From an uncultured Campylobacter sp. (GTDB lineage: Bacteria; Campylobacterota; Campylobacteria; Campylobacterales; Campylobacteraceae): DNA of 64,000 nt. A program made the translations under genes and the position numbers. The notes beneath the pieces were generated by a model, which saw nothing but the letters and a program-made list of their open reading frames with translations, was not told the DNA's origin and did no database searches. The stretch lies in NCBI RefSeq assembly GCF_938045775.1, contig NZ_CALIBH010000093.1, positions 1 to 64,000 on the forward strand, given 5' to 3'. Below are positions 17,822 through 36,162 of this stretch, one piece after another; position 1 is the first letter of the stretch, and every line of letters starts with the position of its first letter.

Positions 17822-18523
17822 ATGCCAAAAAATTCAAAAAGATTCAACGAACTTTTAAAAAAAGTTGACGTAAATAAAATTTATAGTGTAGACGAAGCGG
17901 TAAGCACGGTAAAAACTTTAGCTTCTGCTAAATTTGACGAGACAGTGGAGATCGCTCTTAAACTAAACGTAGATCCAAGACATGCCGATCAGATGGTGCG
18001 CGGCTCGGTCGTTTTGCCTGCTGGTACTGGCAAGAGCGTTCGAGTAGCCGTGATTGCAAAAGACGCAAAAGCTAGCGAGGCTAGCGAAGCAGGTGCCGAT
18101 ATCGTGGGCGCCGATGATCTGATCGAAGAGATTCAAAAGGGAAATATAAATTTCGACGTTCTTATCGCCACTCCAAATTTAATGGGACTAGTCGGTAAGG
18201 TAGGTCGTATTCTTGGTCCAAAAGGCGTTATGCCGAACCCTAAAACCGGTACCGTTACTATGGATGTCGCTCAGGCCGTTAAAAATGCTAAGGGTGGACA
18301 GGTAAATTTCCGCGTCGATAAGCAAGGAAATATCCACGCAGGCCTTGGCAAGGCGAGCTTTAGCAAAGAGCAGCTTTTAGACAATCTTACGACGTTTATC
18401 AAAACCATAAATAAGCATAAGCCAGCGACTGCGAAGGGTAGATACGTAACTCATGCATCGCTTTCACTTACTATGAGTCCTGCGGTTACGTTGGATAATC
18501 AAGAAATAATCGATTTAAAATAA
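17822..18523 (+). CDS. rplA: 50S ribosomal protein L1
   Basis: A 233-residue L1 of the mobile stalk, with [20 protein letters not shown] and the signature [15 protein letters not shown]. In other bacteria L1 represses its own operon by binding the rplK leader. Here the 56-base gap between rplK and rplA and the leader of rplK are short, so I cannot see the classical operator. Confidence 0.96.
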   Translation: MPKNSKRFNELLKKVDVNKIYSVDEAVSTVKTLASAKFDETVEIALKLNVDPRHADQMVRGSVVLPAGTGKSVRVAVIAKDAKASEASEAGADIVGADDLIEEIQKGNINFDVLIATPNLMGLVGKVGRILGPKGVMPNPKTGTVTMDVAQAVKNAKGGQVNFRVDKQGNIHAGLGKASFSKEQLLDNLTTFIKTINKHKPATAKGRYVTHASLSLTMSPAVTLDNQEIIDLK

Positions 18524-18636
18524 AATTTTAAATTTTTATCTTAGATTGGAGATAGCTCAAGGTTTTTAACTTAATTGGTCGAAATTTCACAATTTCGATC
18601 GCTTGGCTTGAAATCACCGATCGGAAAGGAGACCTA
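18524..18636 (+). promoter_or_regulatory. Candidate rplJ (L10) leader
   Basis: The 113 untranslated bases between rplA and rplJ are longer than other gaps in this operon. A self-complementary CGATCG pair (18596-18601 with 18618-18623) encloses 16 bases and ends just before the AAAGGAG site. In many bacteria this is where L10-L7/L12 binds to repress translation. The structure here is only a weak candidate. Confidence 0.4.
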
Positions 18637-19116
18637 ATGACGAGAGACGAAAAATCAAAGATAGTAGCGGAGCTTGGCGAGGCTTTCAAGGCTAGCGAAG
18701 CTATAGTAATTTCCGATTTTAAAGGCCTTAGCGTTAAGCAGCTTGAAGATCTTAGAAATAGCGCGCGCGAAGCGGGCGTAAAGGTTCGGGTTATCAAAAA
18801 TACCCTAGCCAATATCGCTTTAAAAAATGCCGAAAAAAACGGACTTAGCTTTAAAGATACCAATATCTTCTTATGGGGCGAGCAGCTTTCTGTATGTAAA
18901 GTAGCGGCTAAATTTGAAGAGAAAAATGAAATTTTTAAGCTTAAGACCGCTCATATCGATGGGGAAGTAGCCGGCGTAGATAAGGTTAGAGCGCTTTCGA
19001 AGATGCCTTCGAGAGACGAGCTTATTGCGATGTTACTTCAAGTATGGAATGCGCCGATTCAAAATTTTACGATCGGCTTAAATGCGCTTAAGCAGAAAAA
19101 AGAAGCTAGCGCTTAA
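18637..19116 (+). CDS. rplJ: 50S ribosomal protein L10
   Basis: A 159-residue L10 that anchors L7/L12 dimers to the large subunit. It begins [20 protein letters not shown], contains [15 protein letters not shown], and ends with the L12-binding helix. AAAGGAG lies upstream. Confidence 0.95.
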   Translation: MTRDEKSKIVAELGEAFKASEAIVISDFKGLSVKQLEDLRNSAREAGVKVRVIKNTLANIALKNAEKNGLSFKDTNIFLWGEQLSVCKVAAKFEEKNEIFKLKTAHIDGEVAGVDKVRALSKMPSRDELIAMLLQVWNAPIQNFTIGLNALKQKKEASA

Positions 19117-19136
19117 TTAAAATTTAGGAGAATAAA

Positions 19137-19520
19137 ATGGCAATTTCAACAGATGAAGAGGTTTTGGAGTATATCTCTAATCGTTCGGTGCTAGAGCTTA
19201 GCGAACTAGTTAAAAAATTTGAGGAAAAATTTGGCGTAAGCGCAGCTCCAGTTATGGTAGCTGGCGGCGCAGGTGCAGGTGGTGCAGGTGCGGCAGCGGC
19301 TGAAGAAAAAACAGAATTCGACGTCGTATTGCTTGAGGCGGGTGACAAGAAAATCAACGTAATTAAGGTTGTTCGCGCCCTAACAGGTCTTGGTCTAAAA
19401 GAAGCCAAAGACGCTACCGAGGCTACTCCGTCCGTTCTTAAAGAGGGACTCAACAAAGAAGACGCCGAGAAGGCCAAAAAAGAACTTGAAGAAGCAGGCG
19501 CTAAAGTCGAACTCAAATAA
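19137..19520 (+). CDS. rplL: 50S ribosomal protein L7/L12
   Basis: A 127-residue stalk protein. The N-terminal dimerisation helix is followed by an Ala/Gly-rich hinge (GAGAGGAGAAAA) and the factor-binding C-terminal domain ([20 protein letters not shown], then GLGLKEAKD). It follows rplJ by 20 bases with AGGAG before the ATG. Confidence 0.96.
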   Translation: MAISTDEEVLEYISNRSVLELSELVKKFEEKFGVSAAPVMVAGGAGAGGAGAAAAEEKTEFDVVLLEAGDKKINVIKVVRALTGLGLKEAKDATEATPSVLKEGLNKEDAEKAKKELEEAGAKVELK

Positions 19521-19535
19521 ATCGCGGAATTTTAA

Positions 19536-28258
<8,723 letters not shown>

Positions 28259-28293
28259 TTTTGGGCGCAAGCCCTAAATTTAAAGGATGAAAC

Positions 28294-28683
28294 ATGAATA
28301 TGATCAACATAAATTTCGGTCTGTTGTTTATCAGGTTGGGGCTTGGAGTTTGTCTTTTAATGCACGGAATTTTTAAGCTTACTCATGGTATCGACGGCGT
28401 AAAATCGATGCTGGTAGCCAGAGGAATTCCGGATTTAGTGGCTTACGGCGCATACGTAGGCGAGGTGCTGGCGCCAGCGATGATAATCATAGGCGTATTT
28501 TGCCGCATAGGCGCTCTGCTTGTGATCGCAAACGTGCTCATGATAATATATGTCCTACACACTCCGTTGAGCGCGCTTACCGGCGTGGGCGGATTTGAGC
28601 TGGAAATCATATATCTGTATCTTTCTGCTGCGATCTGCTTAGTGATCTGCGGCGGCGGAGAGTTTGTACTGATTAGAGATTAA
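28294..28683 (+). CDS. DoxX family membrane protein
   Basis: A 129-residue protein with four membrane helices of the DoxX family (LLFIRLGLGVCLLMHGIFKL, then the GAYVGEVLAPAMIIIGVF segment). Some members bind thiosulfate/quinone or take part in membrane redox defence; the role of this one is unknown. AAAGGATG lies just upstream. It sits between rpoC and the rpsL promoter, 35 bases after rpoC, so it is probably expressed as the tail of the rpoBC transcript. Confidence 0.8.
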   Translation: MNMININFGLLFIRLGLGVCLLMHGIFKLTHGIDGVKSMLVARGIPDLVAYGAYVGEVLAPAMIIIGVFCRIGALLVIANVLMIIYVLHTPLSALTGVGGFELEIIYLYLSAAICLVICGGGEFVLIRD

Positions 28684-28722
28684 AATTTAGTTAAATTTAC
28701 GTTTCTGTAAGTTTAAACAAAG

Positions 28723-28728
28723 TATAAT
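28723..28728 (+). promoter_or_regulatory. -10 element of the rpsL-rpsG-fusA operon
   Basis: AGTATAAT with a perfect TATAAT at 28723-28728, 38 bases before the rpsL start. It is preceded by alternating A/T tracts as is normal for Campylobacter sigma-70 promoters. No -35 match is seen. Confidence 0.65.
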
Positions 28729-28766
28729 CCAAATCTTTTTGAATAAATTTTTGTGAAAGGAAAGAT

Positions 28767-29141
28767 GTGCCAACCATAAATCAATTGGTCAGAAAAGAGC
28801 GCAAGAAGATTACCGAGAAATCGAAGTCTCCGGCGCTAAAGAATTGCCCTCAACGAAGAGGAGTTTGTACTAAGGTCTATACTACGACCCCTAAAAAGCC
28901 AAACTCAGCGCTTCGTAAAGTTGCCAAAGTAAGGCTTACTAGCGGATTTGAAGTCATCAGCTATATCGGCGGTGAAGGTCACAATCTACAAGAGCACTCC
29001 ATCGTGCTAGTTCGCGGCGGTCGCGTAAAGGACCTACCGGGCGTTAAATATCACATCGTCCGCGGTGCGCTCGATACTGCAGGCGTTGCGAAACGAACCG
29101 TTGCAAGATCAAAATACGGTGCTAAACGACCTAAAAAATAG
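28767..29141 (+). CDS. rpsL: 30S ribosomal protein S12
   Basis: A 124-residue S12 of the decoding centre. The segments [19 protein letters not shown] and [12 protein letters not shown] keep the lysines whose mutation gives streptomycin resistance, so the sequence predicts the sensitive form. The start is GTG; an ATG at 28765-28767 overlaps it out of frame. AAAGGAAAG lies upstream. Confidence 0.96.
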   Translation: MPTINQLVRKERKKITEKSKSPALKNCPQRRGVCTKVYTTTPKKPNSALRKVAKVRLTSGFEVISYIGGEGHNLQEHSIVLVRGGRVKDLPGVKYHIVRGALDTAGVAKRTVARSKYGAKRPKK

Positions 29142-29201
29142 TTTAGCCGAAACAGACCGGCACTAGATTTTGCCGAGTTTGAGTAAAATTTTAAAATTTG
29201 A

Positions 29202-29681
<480 letters not shown>

Positions 29682-29690
29682 GAGGGCATC

Positions 29691-31766
29691 ATGGCAAGAA
29701 AAACCCCTTTACATATGGTTAGAAACATCGGTATTGCCGCCCACATCGATGCCGGAAAGACCACTACAAGCGAAAGAATTCTATTTTTTACCGGCATGAG
29801 TCATAAGATCGGCGAGGTTCACGAGGGCGCTGCTACTATGGACTGGATGGAGCAAGAGCGCGAGCGCGGCATCACGATCACGTCTGCGGCAACTACCTGC
29901 TTTTGGAATAATCATCAGATAAATTTGATCGACACCCCGGGTCACGTTGACTTTACTATCGAAGTCGAGCGCTCGATGCGCGTTTTAGACGGCGCGGTAG
30001 CAGTATTTTGCTCTGTAGGTGGCGTTCAGCCTCAAAGCGAGACCGTTTGGCGTCAAGCGAATAAATACCATGTTCCACGCATCATTTTCGTAAATAAGAT
30101 GGACCGCGTCGGCGCAAATTTTTATAATGTCGAACAGCAGGTAAAAGATAGACTAAAAGCACATCCGGTTCCGATTCAAATTCCGATTGGCGCTGAGGAC
30201 GATTTTAAAGGCGTTATCGATTTGGTTACTATGAAAGCGCTCGTTTGGGACGATAGCAAGGGTCCTTCTGCTCCCGAGATCGTTGAAATTCCTGCTGAAT
30301 TACGAGAAAAAGCGCAAGAGTACCGCGACAAGATGATTGAGGCGGTAGCAGAGACTGATGAAGCTTTGATGGAGAAGTATTTTAACGGCGAAGAGCTAAG
30401 CGTAGAAGAGATTAAAAAGGGCATCAAGAAAGGCTGCTTAAGCCTAAGCTTTTTTCCTATGCTATGCGGCACCGCGTTTAAAAATAAGGGCGTGCAGCCT
30501 TTGCTAGATGCGGTCGTAGATTATCTACCTGCGCCTGATGAAGTGCCTGCGATTAAGGGTCAGTATGAGGACGGCAGCGAGGTTCACGTAAGCTCTACCG
30601 ATGAGGGTGAGTTCGCGGGTCTTGGATTTAAGATTATGACCGATCCTTTCGTAGGTCAGCTTACATTTGTGCGCGTATATCGCGGCGTTTTGGAAAGCGG
30701 CAGCTATGTCGTAAATACCGGCAAGGGTAAAAAAGAGCGCATCGGCCGCTTGCTAAGAATGCACTCGAATAAACGCGAAGAGATCAAAGAGCTTTATGCG
30801 GGCGAGATCGGTGCCGTCGTGGGTCTGAAAGATACTCTTACGGGCGATACGCTAGCTAGCGAAAAAGATAAAGTAATTTTAGAACGTATGGAATTTCCTG
30901 ATCCCGTTATCAGTGTAGCGGTAGAGCCTAAAACCAAAGCCGATCAAGAAAAAATGGGTATCGCGCTTCAAAAATTGGCGCAAGAAGATCCAAGCTTTAG
31001 GGTTGCGACCGACGAGGAGAGCGGACAGACGATCATTTCGGGAATGGGCGAGCTGCACCTCGAGATCATCGTAGATAGAATGCTTAGAGAATTTAAAGTC
31101 GAAGCAGAGGTCGGACAGCCGCAGGTCGCATATCGCGAGACTATCCGCAAAAAGGTCGAGCAGGAATACAAATATGCCAAGCAGTCGGGCGGTCGCGGTC
31201 AATACGGTCACGTATTTTTGCGCCTAGAGCCTTTGGAGCCTGGCACCGGATATGAGTTCGTAAACGATATCAAAGGCGGCGCGATTCCGAAAGAATACAT
31301 CCCTGCAGTCGATAAAGGCTGCCAAGAGGCGATGCAAAACGGCGTTTTGGCGGGATATCCGGTCGAGGACGTGCGCGTAACAGTCTATGACGGAAGCTAC
31401 CACGAAGTCGATAGCTCCGAAATGGCGTTCAAACTCGCCGCTTCTATGGGCTTTAAAGAGGGCGCTAGAAAAGCGGGTGCCGTAATCTTGGAGCCTATGA
31501 TGAAGGTCGAGGTAGAAACCCCTGAGGAGTATATGGGCGACGTCATCGGCGATCTAAACAAGCGCCGCGGACAGGTTAATAATATGAGCGAGCGCGGTGG
31601 CAACAAGATCATCGACGCGTTTTGCCCGCTTTCGGAGATGTTCGGTTACTCGACCGATCTGCGCTCTCAGACGCAGGGTCGCGCGACCTATTCGATGGAA
31701 TTTGATCACTACGACGAGGTTCCTAAAAACGTCGGCGAAGAGATCATCAAAAAGCGCAACGGCTAA
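29691..31766 (+). CDS. fusA: Elongation factor G
   Basis: A 691-residue translocase. The GTPase motifs are [22 protein letters not shown] and VNKMDRVG. Domain IV carries [11 protein letters not shown]. Full length, with GGAGG before the ATG. It is the last gene of the rpsL operon, followed by a stem-loop. Confidence 0.97.
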   Translation: MARKTPLHMVRNIGIAAHIDAGKTTTSERILFFTGMSHKIGEVHEGAATMDWMEQERERGITITSAATTCFWNNHQINLIDTPGHVDFTIEVERSMRVLDGAVAVFCSVGGVQPQSETVWRQANKYHVPRIIFVNKMDRVGANFYNVEQQVKDRLKAHPVPIQIPIGAEDDFKGVIDLVTMKALVWDDSKGPSAPEIVEIPAELREKAQEYRDKMIEAVAETDEALMEKYFNGEELSVEEIKKGIKKGCLSLSFFPMLCGTAFKNKGVQPLLDAVVDYLPAPDEVPAIKGQYEDGSEVHVSSTDEGEFAGLGFKIMTDPFVGQLTFVRVYRGVLESGSYVVNTGKGKKERIGRLLRMHSNKREEIKELYAGEIGAVVGLKDTLTGDTLASEKDKVILERMEFPDPVISVAVEPKTKADQEKMGIALQKLAQEDPSFRVATDEESGQTIISGMGELHLEIIVDRMLREFKVEAEVGQPQVAYRETIRKKVEQEYKYAKQSGGRGQYGHVFLRLEPLEPGTGYEFVNDIKGGAIPKEYIPAVDKGCQEAMQNGVLAGYPVEDVRVTVYDGSYHEVDSSEMAFKLAASMGFKEGARKAGAVILEPMMKVEVETPEEYMGDVIGDLNKRRGQVNNMSERGGNKIIDAFCPLSEMFGYSTDLRSQTQGRATYSMEFDHYDEVPKNVGEEIIKKRNG

Positions 31767-31776
31767 GCTTAATGGA

Positions 31777-31820
31777 CGCTAGGGTGCGGCGATAGCTTTA
31801 TCGCCAACCCTGGCGCTTCT
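31777..31820 (+). terminator. Stem-loop terminator after fusA
   Basis: CGCTAGGGT pairs with ACCCTGGCG and, after small bulges, GGCGATA pairs with TATCGCC around a GCTT loop. The T-stretch that follows is poor (CTTCTTG). It lies ten bases after the fusA stop and most likely ends the operon. Confidence 0.65.
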
Positions 31821-32396
31821 TGAAATTTTAAAATAGCCCTTCAAATTTAACCCGCTTTACTAGCGTAAATTTAAATTCATACTCCGACTCCGAATAAAAT
31901 TTCAATTCATAAATTTTAACTTCCGCCGATCGTAAATTTAGATCAAAAAATTTCAATTAAATTTAAAAATTTAAAGCATAACTTAAAGTGCGCGCGGCGT
32001 CGTCTATTTGCTTTATCAAAATTTATTCCCTCGCGGATTAAACATACGCAGCGCTATCGCTTTGATTTTTATTTACGGATAAAATCGCCGCAAGCGGAAT
32101 CGCGCAAACGGGGCGAAATTTTACCTTCGGCGTAGCCTCAAGGCGGAGCGCTATTATAGACTTATATCGGATTGCGATCGTCAGCGCTTTATGTTAAGTT
32201 GCGATATTTTCCGCAGGCGGGTGTTTAAATTTTGCCGCCGCTTTGCGCCGTAAAATTTGATCTTCGCAGAGCGATCTACGCGCCGATCATATCGGCCGAG
32301 CCGACGCCCGAGCTCGCCTGTTCTCGGATTTAGCAGGCGTTTACTTTCGCGGGCTATAATGCGCCCGTTTTAAATATTTCAAAACAAAGGAAAATT
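31821..32396. other. Intergenic region with probable tpx promoter
   Basis: 576 bases without a gene, rich in AAATTT words. A perfect TATAAT inside GGGCTATAATG at about 32355-32360, roughly 40 bases before the tpx start codon, is a good -10 element. AAAGGAAAA precedes the tpx ATG, so the expression signals of the pseudogene remain. Confidence 0.5.
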
Positions 32397-32927
32397 ATGC
32401 AATAAACCAAATTGCAAGGCGTAAGCGTCGGTCTTTCGGGTAGCGAGCTTAAGCTTGGAGATGAGGCGCCATAGGTTAGTCTGGTCGCGGCCGATCTTAG
32501 CGAGGTCAAAGTCGGTGGCGGCACGGGCAAGGCCCAGGTCATCATCGCCGTGCTGTCTCTGGATACGGACGTGTGCGCGATCGAGACGCGCAAATTTAAC
32601 GAGCGCGCCGCGAGTATAAAAAATACCGAGGTTTTCGTGATCTCGATGGATCTGCCGTTTGCCGCGGGCAGATTTTGCTCGACCGAGGGGATCAAAAATT
32701 TACGCACCCTAAGCGATTTTCGCGATAAGGAGTTTGCGCGCGCATACGGCGTGCTGATCGCGGACGGCACGCTTGCGGGGCTAACGTGCCGCGCGATTTT
32801 CGTCGTGGATACCGCAGGCAAGATCGCTTACAAGCAGATCACGGACGACATCGTAGATGAGCCCGATTACAACGCGGCGCTCAATGCGGCGGCGTTTGCG
32901 AACGGAAGCGCTGCGACGCAGGGCTGA
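32397..32927 (+). pseudogene. tpx: Thiol peroxidase with two in-frame stop codons
   Basis: The frame from ATG 32397 to TGA 32927 encodes a full 176-residue thiol peroxidase, except for TAA at codon 3 (32403-32405) and TAG at codon 26 (32472-32474). The peroxidatic cysteine region (SLDTDVCAIETRKF), SMDLPFAAGRFC and the rest are intact, with no frameshift. Tpx reduces hydroperoxides with thioredoxin. Each stop is one base from a sense codon expected there (AAA or CAA to TAA; GAG to TAG). The gene looks recently inactivated; readthrough or sequencing error are the alternatives. Confidence 0.85.
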
Positions 32928-33264
32928 TGCAATTTCTAGGTCTGCGGCGCAGACGTTGCCCGCTTAAATTTAGCGGGCTTAAAATACGCGGACGGGCGCC
33001 TTGCTCGCCCGCAACTTTAAATTTTAAAATTCCGCGGCGCCCTGAAATTTGGCATGCCGCGTCTAAAATTTCGACGGATCTGCGTTTGTGATCCTCTTTG
33101 CGCAGTTTGCAAGAAAAATTTTAAAATTTTAATCTCCAATTGATTCATAAATTCTCACATTCGGTATGCCTTTCGATCCGTCGGCACATATTTTGGATTT
33201 AGAAAAAACAGCGCGCGATCAGGGTTAAATTTTAGCGCAAAAATACGGGCGGCAGTATAGCAAA

Positions 33265-33350
33265 GCTAGACGAGGCGGGGATGAAATTTGCGGGCGGAGC
33301 GTGTATGTAAATATGTAACCGAGCAAATTTCAGATGCAACGACGTATAGC
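33265..33350. repeat. Nested stem-loop element, copy 1
   Basis: An 86-base element. Paired arms from outside in are GCTA/TAGC (33265-33268, 33347-33350), GAAATTTGC/GCAAATTTC (33283-33291, 33323-33331) and CGTGT/ATATG with two G-T wobbles (33300-33304, 33311-33315), around loop ATGTAA. It aligns with copy 2 through GACGAGGCGG, GGAGCGT, TAACCGA and CAACGA. The fact that the arms change while staying complementary argues for a selected structure. Confidence 0.7.
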
Positions 33351-33392
33351 AAAATAAGACAGCGCGCGCAAAGATAAGGCGAAGTATTTTTT

Positions 33393-33481
33393 CTTTAGAC
33401 GAGGCGGAAATGAGCCGAATGAAGGAGCGTATATTATAATACGTGACCGAAATTCGGCGAAGTTTCCAACGATGTATAAAG
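33393..33481. repeat. Nested stem-loop element, copy 2
   Basis: An 89-base element with arms CTTTA/TAAAG, GGAAA/TTTCC (33406-33410, 33463-33467), GCCGAA/TTCGGC (33414-33419, 33453-33458) and CGTAT/ATACG (33428-33432, 33439-33443) around loop ATTATA. It ends 14 bases before the stop codon of the convergent DUF4272 gene, so it could also act at that gene's 3' end. Confidence 0.7.
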
Positions 33482-33494
33482 GAAAGAGGGGTTG

Positions 33495-34238
33495 CTAAGT
33501 ATTCAAGTCCGGATAATCCCACGCATTATATTCATCCGTCAGATTATCGTTCTCCGCCCCCTTGCAGCACAGCCACTCTAGCCCGCCGCGCCTCTCCATC
33601 ACGATCTCTTCGTCGAGCCCCGCGCTATTCGTGCCGTGCACGCGAGCATTGACGCACGCCCAGTGGTAGCGGTAGATGAGATCAAGCGCCTGCAAAATTT
33701 CATCCGTATCTCGTAGCTTCACGCGCTCCGAAAAATCACCGCCGCTAAAGGTGTCCATCACAAAGGCGCAATCGCAGATCTCGCTCGGAAAGCTAAGCTC
33801 ATCCACGAGCCCCATCGCCCACATCAGCGCCCACAGCGACTCGTATTTCCAGCCCATATTTACGGCCTCGTCGCGGCTCGCCTCGCCCTGCACGACGCGG
33901 CACTCCATGCGCGTGAGCTTGTCTATGCAGCCGTAGCGGTTATCTAGAAAGCCCCGTACGCCCTGCTTATCCTCGTCTGCGAGCTTGCCCTCGTCTCTGA
34001 TAGAGCAGGCGCACATTATCGCCGCGTACGAGCAGATCGCGCGGGCGATGACCTCGTCTTTTTCGCGCGGGGAAACCTCGCTCGTCTCGTACCGTAGCGG
34101 CAGATGATCGATATACGGCACGCCCTGCGATTTTAAAATTTCGATGCTTATATCCTTGCGCTCCTGCGCGGTCTTGCCGATCTTTGCGGCGTTTGCGCTA
34201 TTTTTGCCACCTTTTTTGAAAAAATCTGAAAATGCCAT
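33495..34238 (-). CDS. DUF4272 domain protein
   Basis: A 247-residue soluble protein of the DUF4272 family. A lysine-rich N-terminus (MAFSDFFKKGGKNSANAAK) precedes the domain, which includes RKDISIEILKSQGVPYIDHLP, the WKYESLWALMWAMGLVDEL core and the YRYHWACVNARVHG segment. DUF4272 proteins occur widely, often in contact-dependent or polymorphic-toxin neighbourhoods, but no toxin is adjacent here. Function unknown. GGAGAGC lies before the ATG. Confidence 0.8.
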   Translation of the reverse strand: MAFSDFFKKGGKNSANAAKIGKTAQERKDISIEILKSQGVPYIDHLPLRYETSEVSPREKDEVIARAICSYAAIMCACSIRDEGKLADEDKQGVRGFLDNRYGCIDKLTRMECRVVQGEASRDEAVNMGWKYESLWALMWAMGLVDELSFPSEICDCAFVMDTFSGGDFSERVKLRDTDEILQALDLIYRYHWACVNARVHGTNSAGLDEEIVMERRGGLEWLCCKGAENDNLTDEYNAWDYPDLNT

Positions 34239-34589
34239 GAGCTCTCCTTAAAATTTTAAACGTATTTTAAAACAATCGCGCAAAATTTCAACTTACGGCG
34301 GCGGGACGGATTTTTTAAATTTAAACTCAAACTCAAGCTTTGCAATCGGACGGAAATTCCGTGCCTCATCTTGTTAATTTATACGGCGCCGTTCAGGCTC
34401 GCCCGCGCCATAATAAGGCAATGAAAAAGGATCGTTTGCGCCGCAAGAGGGCGGCCGAATTATGGTAAAATTCGGCAAATTTAATGCAGGAGCGGCGAAT
34501 GGGACGGCAGATAAATTTTTAAAATCGCAAAAGAACACGCTGAGAACACATTCACTCGCTAAAATTTATTAAAAATTTTAAGGCGAAAA
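34239..34589. other. Intergenic region, no gene seen
   Basis: 351 bases between divergent genes, with AT-rich runs of AAATTT type and no open frame of interest. Promoters for both neighbours must lie here; GGTAAAATTC near 34465 is the only weak -10-like sequence noted. Confidence 0.4.
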
Positions 34590-35156
34590 GTGCCACAAAG
34601 GAGAAAAATACAAATCTACGACATTAACGTAACTACAGGCAGAGGCGAGCAAAAATCTATGGGCGAGTACCGCGGCAAAGTGTTGCTTATCGCAAATACG
34701 GCCAGTAAATGCGGCTTTACGAACCAATACGAGGAGCTTGAGGTGCTAAATCAGGAGTTTAAAGACAAGGGGCTTTGCGTATTGGGCTTTCCTAGCGATA
34801 ATTTCGCTCATCAGGAACCCGATGACGACGAGACGATAGAGCAAAATTGCAAGCTAAATTTTGGCGTAACGTTTGAGCTATTTAAAAAAGGCGACGTGCG
34901 CGGCGAGAGTGCGATAGAGCTGTTTAAATTTCTAACTTCAAAACAGGGGTTTAAAGGCTTTGATGTAGCCCATCCGTTAAGCGCAAAACTTGAAGAATCG
35001 CTAAAAAGCAACTTCTCTGAAATTTTAGAAGGCGACGGCGTGAAATGGAATTTTGCGAAATTCGTAGTGGATAGAAACGGCGAAGTCATAGCGAGATTTG
35101 AGCCGACGGCTAGCTTTGAACAGATAAAAGCGTGCGTGAAAAAGATATTAGGCTAA
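34590..35156 (+). CDS. Glutathione peroxidase-family protein, abnormal start
   Basis: Cysteine-type glutathione (thioredoxin) peroxidase. Motifs are NTASKCGFTNQYEEL with the peroxidatic Cys, LGFPSDNF and WNFAKFVVDRNGEV near the C-terminus. The only in-frame canonical start before the conserved IYDINV strand is GTG 34590. However, the clear AAAGGAG site (34597-34603) lies downstream of it, and five bases after that site stands ATA (34608-34610) where ATG is expected. Either initiation is at a rare AUA, the GTG is used poorly, or the gene is silenced. It is followed after 70 bases by a nitroreductase gene. Confidence 0.75.
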   Translation: MPQRRKIQIYDINVTTGRGEQKSMGEYRGKVLLIANTASKCGFTNQYEELEVLNQEFKDKGLCVLGFPSDNFAHQEPDDDETIEQNCKLNFGVTFELFKKGDVRGESAIELFKFLTSKQGFKGFDVAHPLSAKLEESLKSNFSEILEGDGVKWNFAKFVVDRNGEVIARFEPTASFEQIKACVKKILG

Positions 35157-35226
35157 ACGGCTGCTCGCGGGCGCTTGAGTAAAGCGCGGCGAGCCTGAAA
35201 TATAAAATCAAATTTAAGGAGAGAAA

Positions 35227-35796
35227 ATGCAACTACTCGAAGCTATGAAAAAGCGTCGAAGCGTGCGCGAATTTAACGCCGAAGTCCCGTCAAAAGAGGA
35301 GATCCAGGCGATTTTGGAGGCAGCGTATCTAGCGCCCGCTCTTTTTACCACGAAGGATGCTCACATAAGCGTTATCACGGACAAAGATCTTTTGCGCGAG
35401 CTTGATGCGGCGGCCGTTAAGAAATTCGGCAAAATGCTTGAAAACATGGGGATGAAAACCAAAACTACGCTTTACGGCGCGCCCGTTCTTATCTTGCTTT
35501 CGGGTAAATTCGCGACGGAACTGCCGAAGGAATGCGAAGGCGCCAAGCTTGAAAACCTACACCGCGGGATTTACTGGGCGATGGGTTCTGTGATGCAAAA
35601 TATGCAGCTTCGCGCAACCTCGCTTGAGCTTGCTTCGTGCCCGATAAATACAGTCGTCGTTACGCTTTTTGACGAGCCTGTTCTCGCAGCTCGCGTGGGC
35701 ATCCCCGAGGGATACTCGCCGCTTTGCTCGCTTGCGATCGGTAAAAGCGACATTAAATGCGAGGAGCGTAAGCCTAGTTGCGATCATTATATTTAA
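35227..35796 (+). CDS. Nitroreductase family protein
   Basis: A 189-residue FMN-dependent oxidoreductase of the nitroreductase fold. The N-terminal FMN-phosphate motif is KKRRSVREFN. The middle has MGSVMQNMQLRATSLEL and the C-terminus GYSPLCSLAIGKSD. It would transfer electrons from NAD(P)H to nitro- or quinone compounds. AAGGAGAG precedes the ATG. It sits with peroxidase genes and may share an oxidative-stress role (inference). Confidence 0.85.
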   Translation: MQLLEAMKKRRSVREFNAEVPSKEEIQAILEAAYLAPALFTTKDAHISVITDKDLLRELDAAAVKKFGKMLENMGMKTKTTLYGAPVLILLSGKFATELPKECEGAKLENLHRGIYWAMGSVMQNMQLRATSLELASCPINTVVVTLFDEPVLAARVGIPEGYSPLCSLAIGKSDIKCEERKPSCDHYI

Positions 35797-35911
35797 TTTA
35801 CTTGCGCCCTGGCGTTTAAATTTGCGCCTGCAACGAAGCCTAATGTGGCGTCTGAGTGGATACGTTTATAGTAGCTAAACGCTTAAATTTGCAGGCGTTT
35901 TAAATTTATAG

Positions 35912-36034
35912 CCCTTTGCGAGCCGTCTGCGGCAAGCGGCGCAAACTAGCGGCGGCGAAGGCGGCTTTGAGATCGTGCGGCTTACGATGCGGCGGGGCGA
36001 TTTTTTGCTTACATGGGCGCCCTTGCGCGAGTGA
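35912..36034 (+). other. Possible remnant of a protein C-terminus
   Basis: An open frame of about 40 codons without a start codon, ending in GFEIVRLTMRRGDFLLTW and APLRE before TGA. It reads more like ordinary protein than the surrounding spacer and is followed by a terminator-like hairpin at 36089-36120. I do not recognise the family. It could be the 3' end of a deleted gene. Confidence 0.25.
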
Positions 36035-36088
36035 TGCCGCTTTTTCTTGCATAACCAAGCCGTTTAGGCGGGAAAACGATTAAATTCT

Positions 36089-36120
36089 AAAAGCGCGCGT
36101 GATTCAAGCAGCGCTTTTTT
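36089..36120. terminator. Bidirectional terminator-like hairpin
   Basis: AAAAGCGC pairs with GCGCTTTT around 14 bases and continues into TTTTTT on the plus strand; on the minus strand the exit is TTTTAGAATTT. It lies between the nitroreductase side and the converging lipoprotein pseudogene. Confidence 0.55.
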
Positions 36121-36162
36121 GCGTAAGCGTCGCCTTTTGCTCGCGCTAGCGGTGCCGCCCGT

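Larger units (their letters stand above)
32928..33494. other. Intergenic region with two structured repeats
   Basis: 567 bases between the tpx pseudogene and the end of the DUF4272 gene. The first 330 bases show only AAATTT-type words. The rest is taken by the two stem-loop elements listed separately. The open frame at 33232-33522 (minus) is a read through these elements and has no coding character. Confidence 0.55.

Noticed and set aside
32397..32927. Selenocysteine or recoded thiol peroxidase
   Set aside because: The internal stops are TAA and TAG at non-catalytic positions, and the catalytic residue is an ordinary cysteine codon.
33232..33522. 96-codon minus-strand open frame
   Set aside because: It reads straight through both stem-loop elements and overlaps the DUF4272 3' end; composition is that of the repeat.
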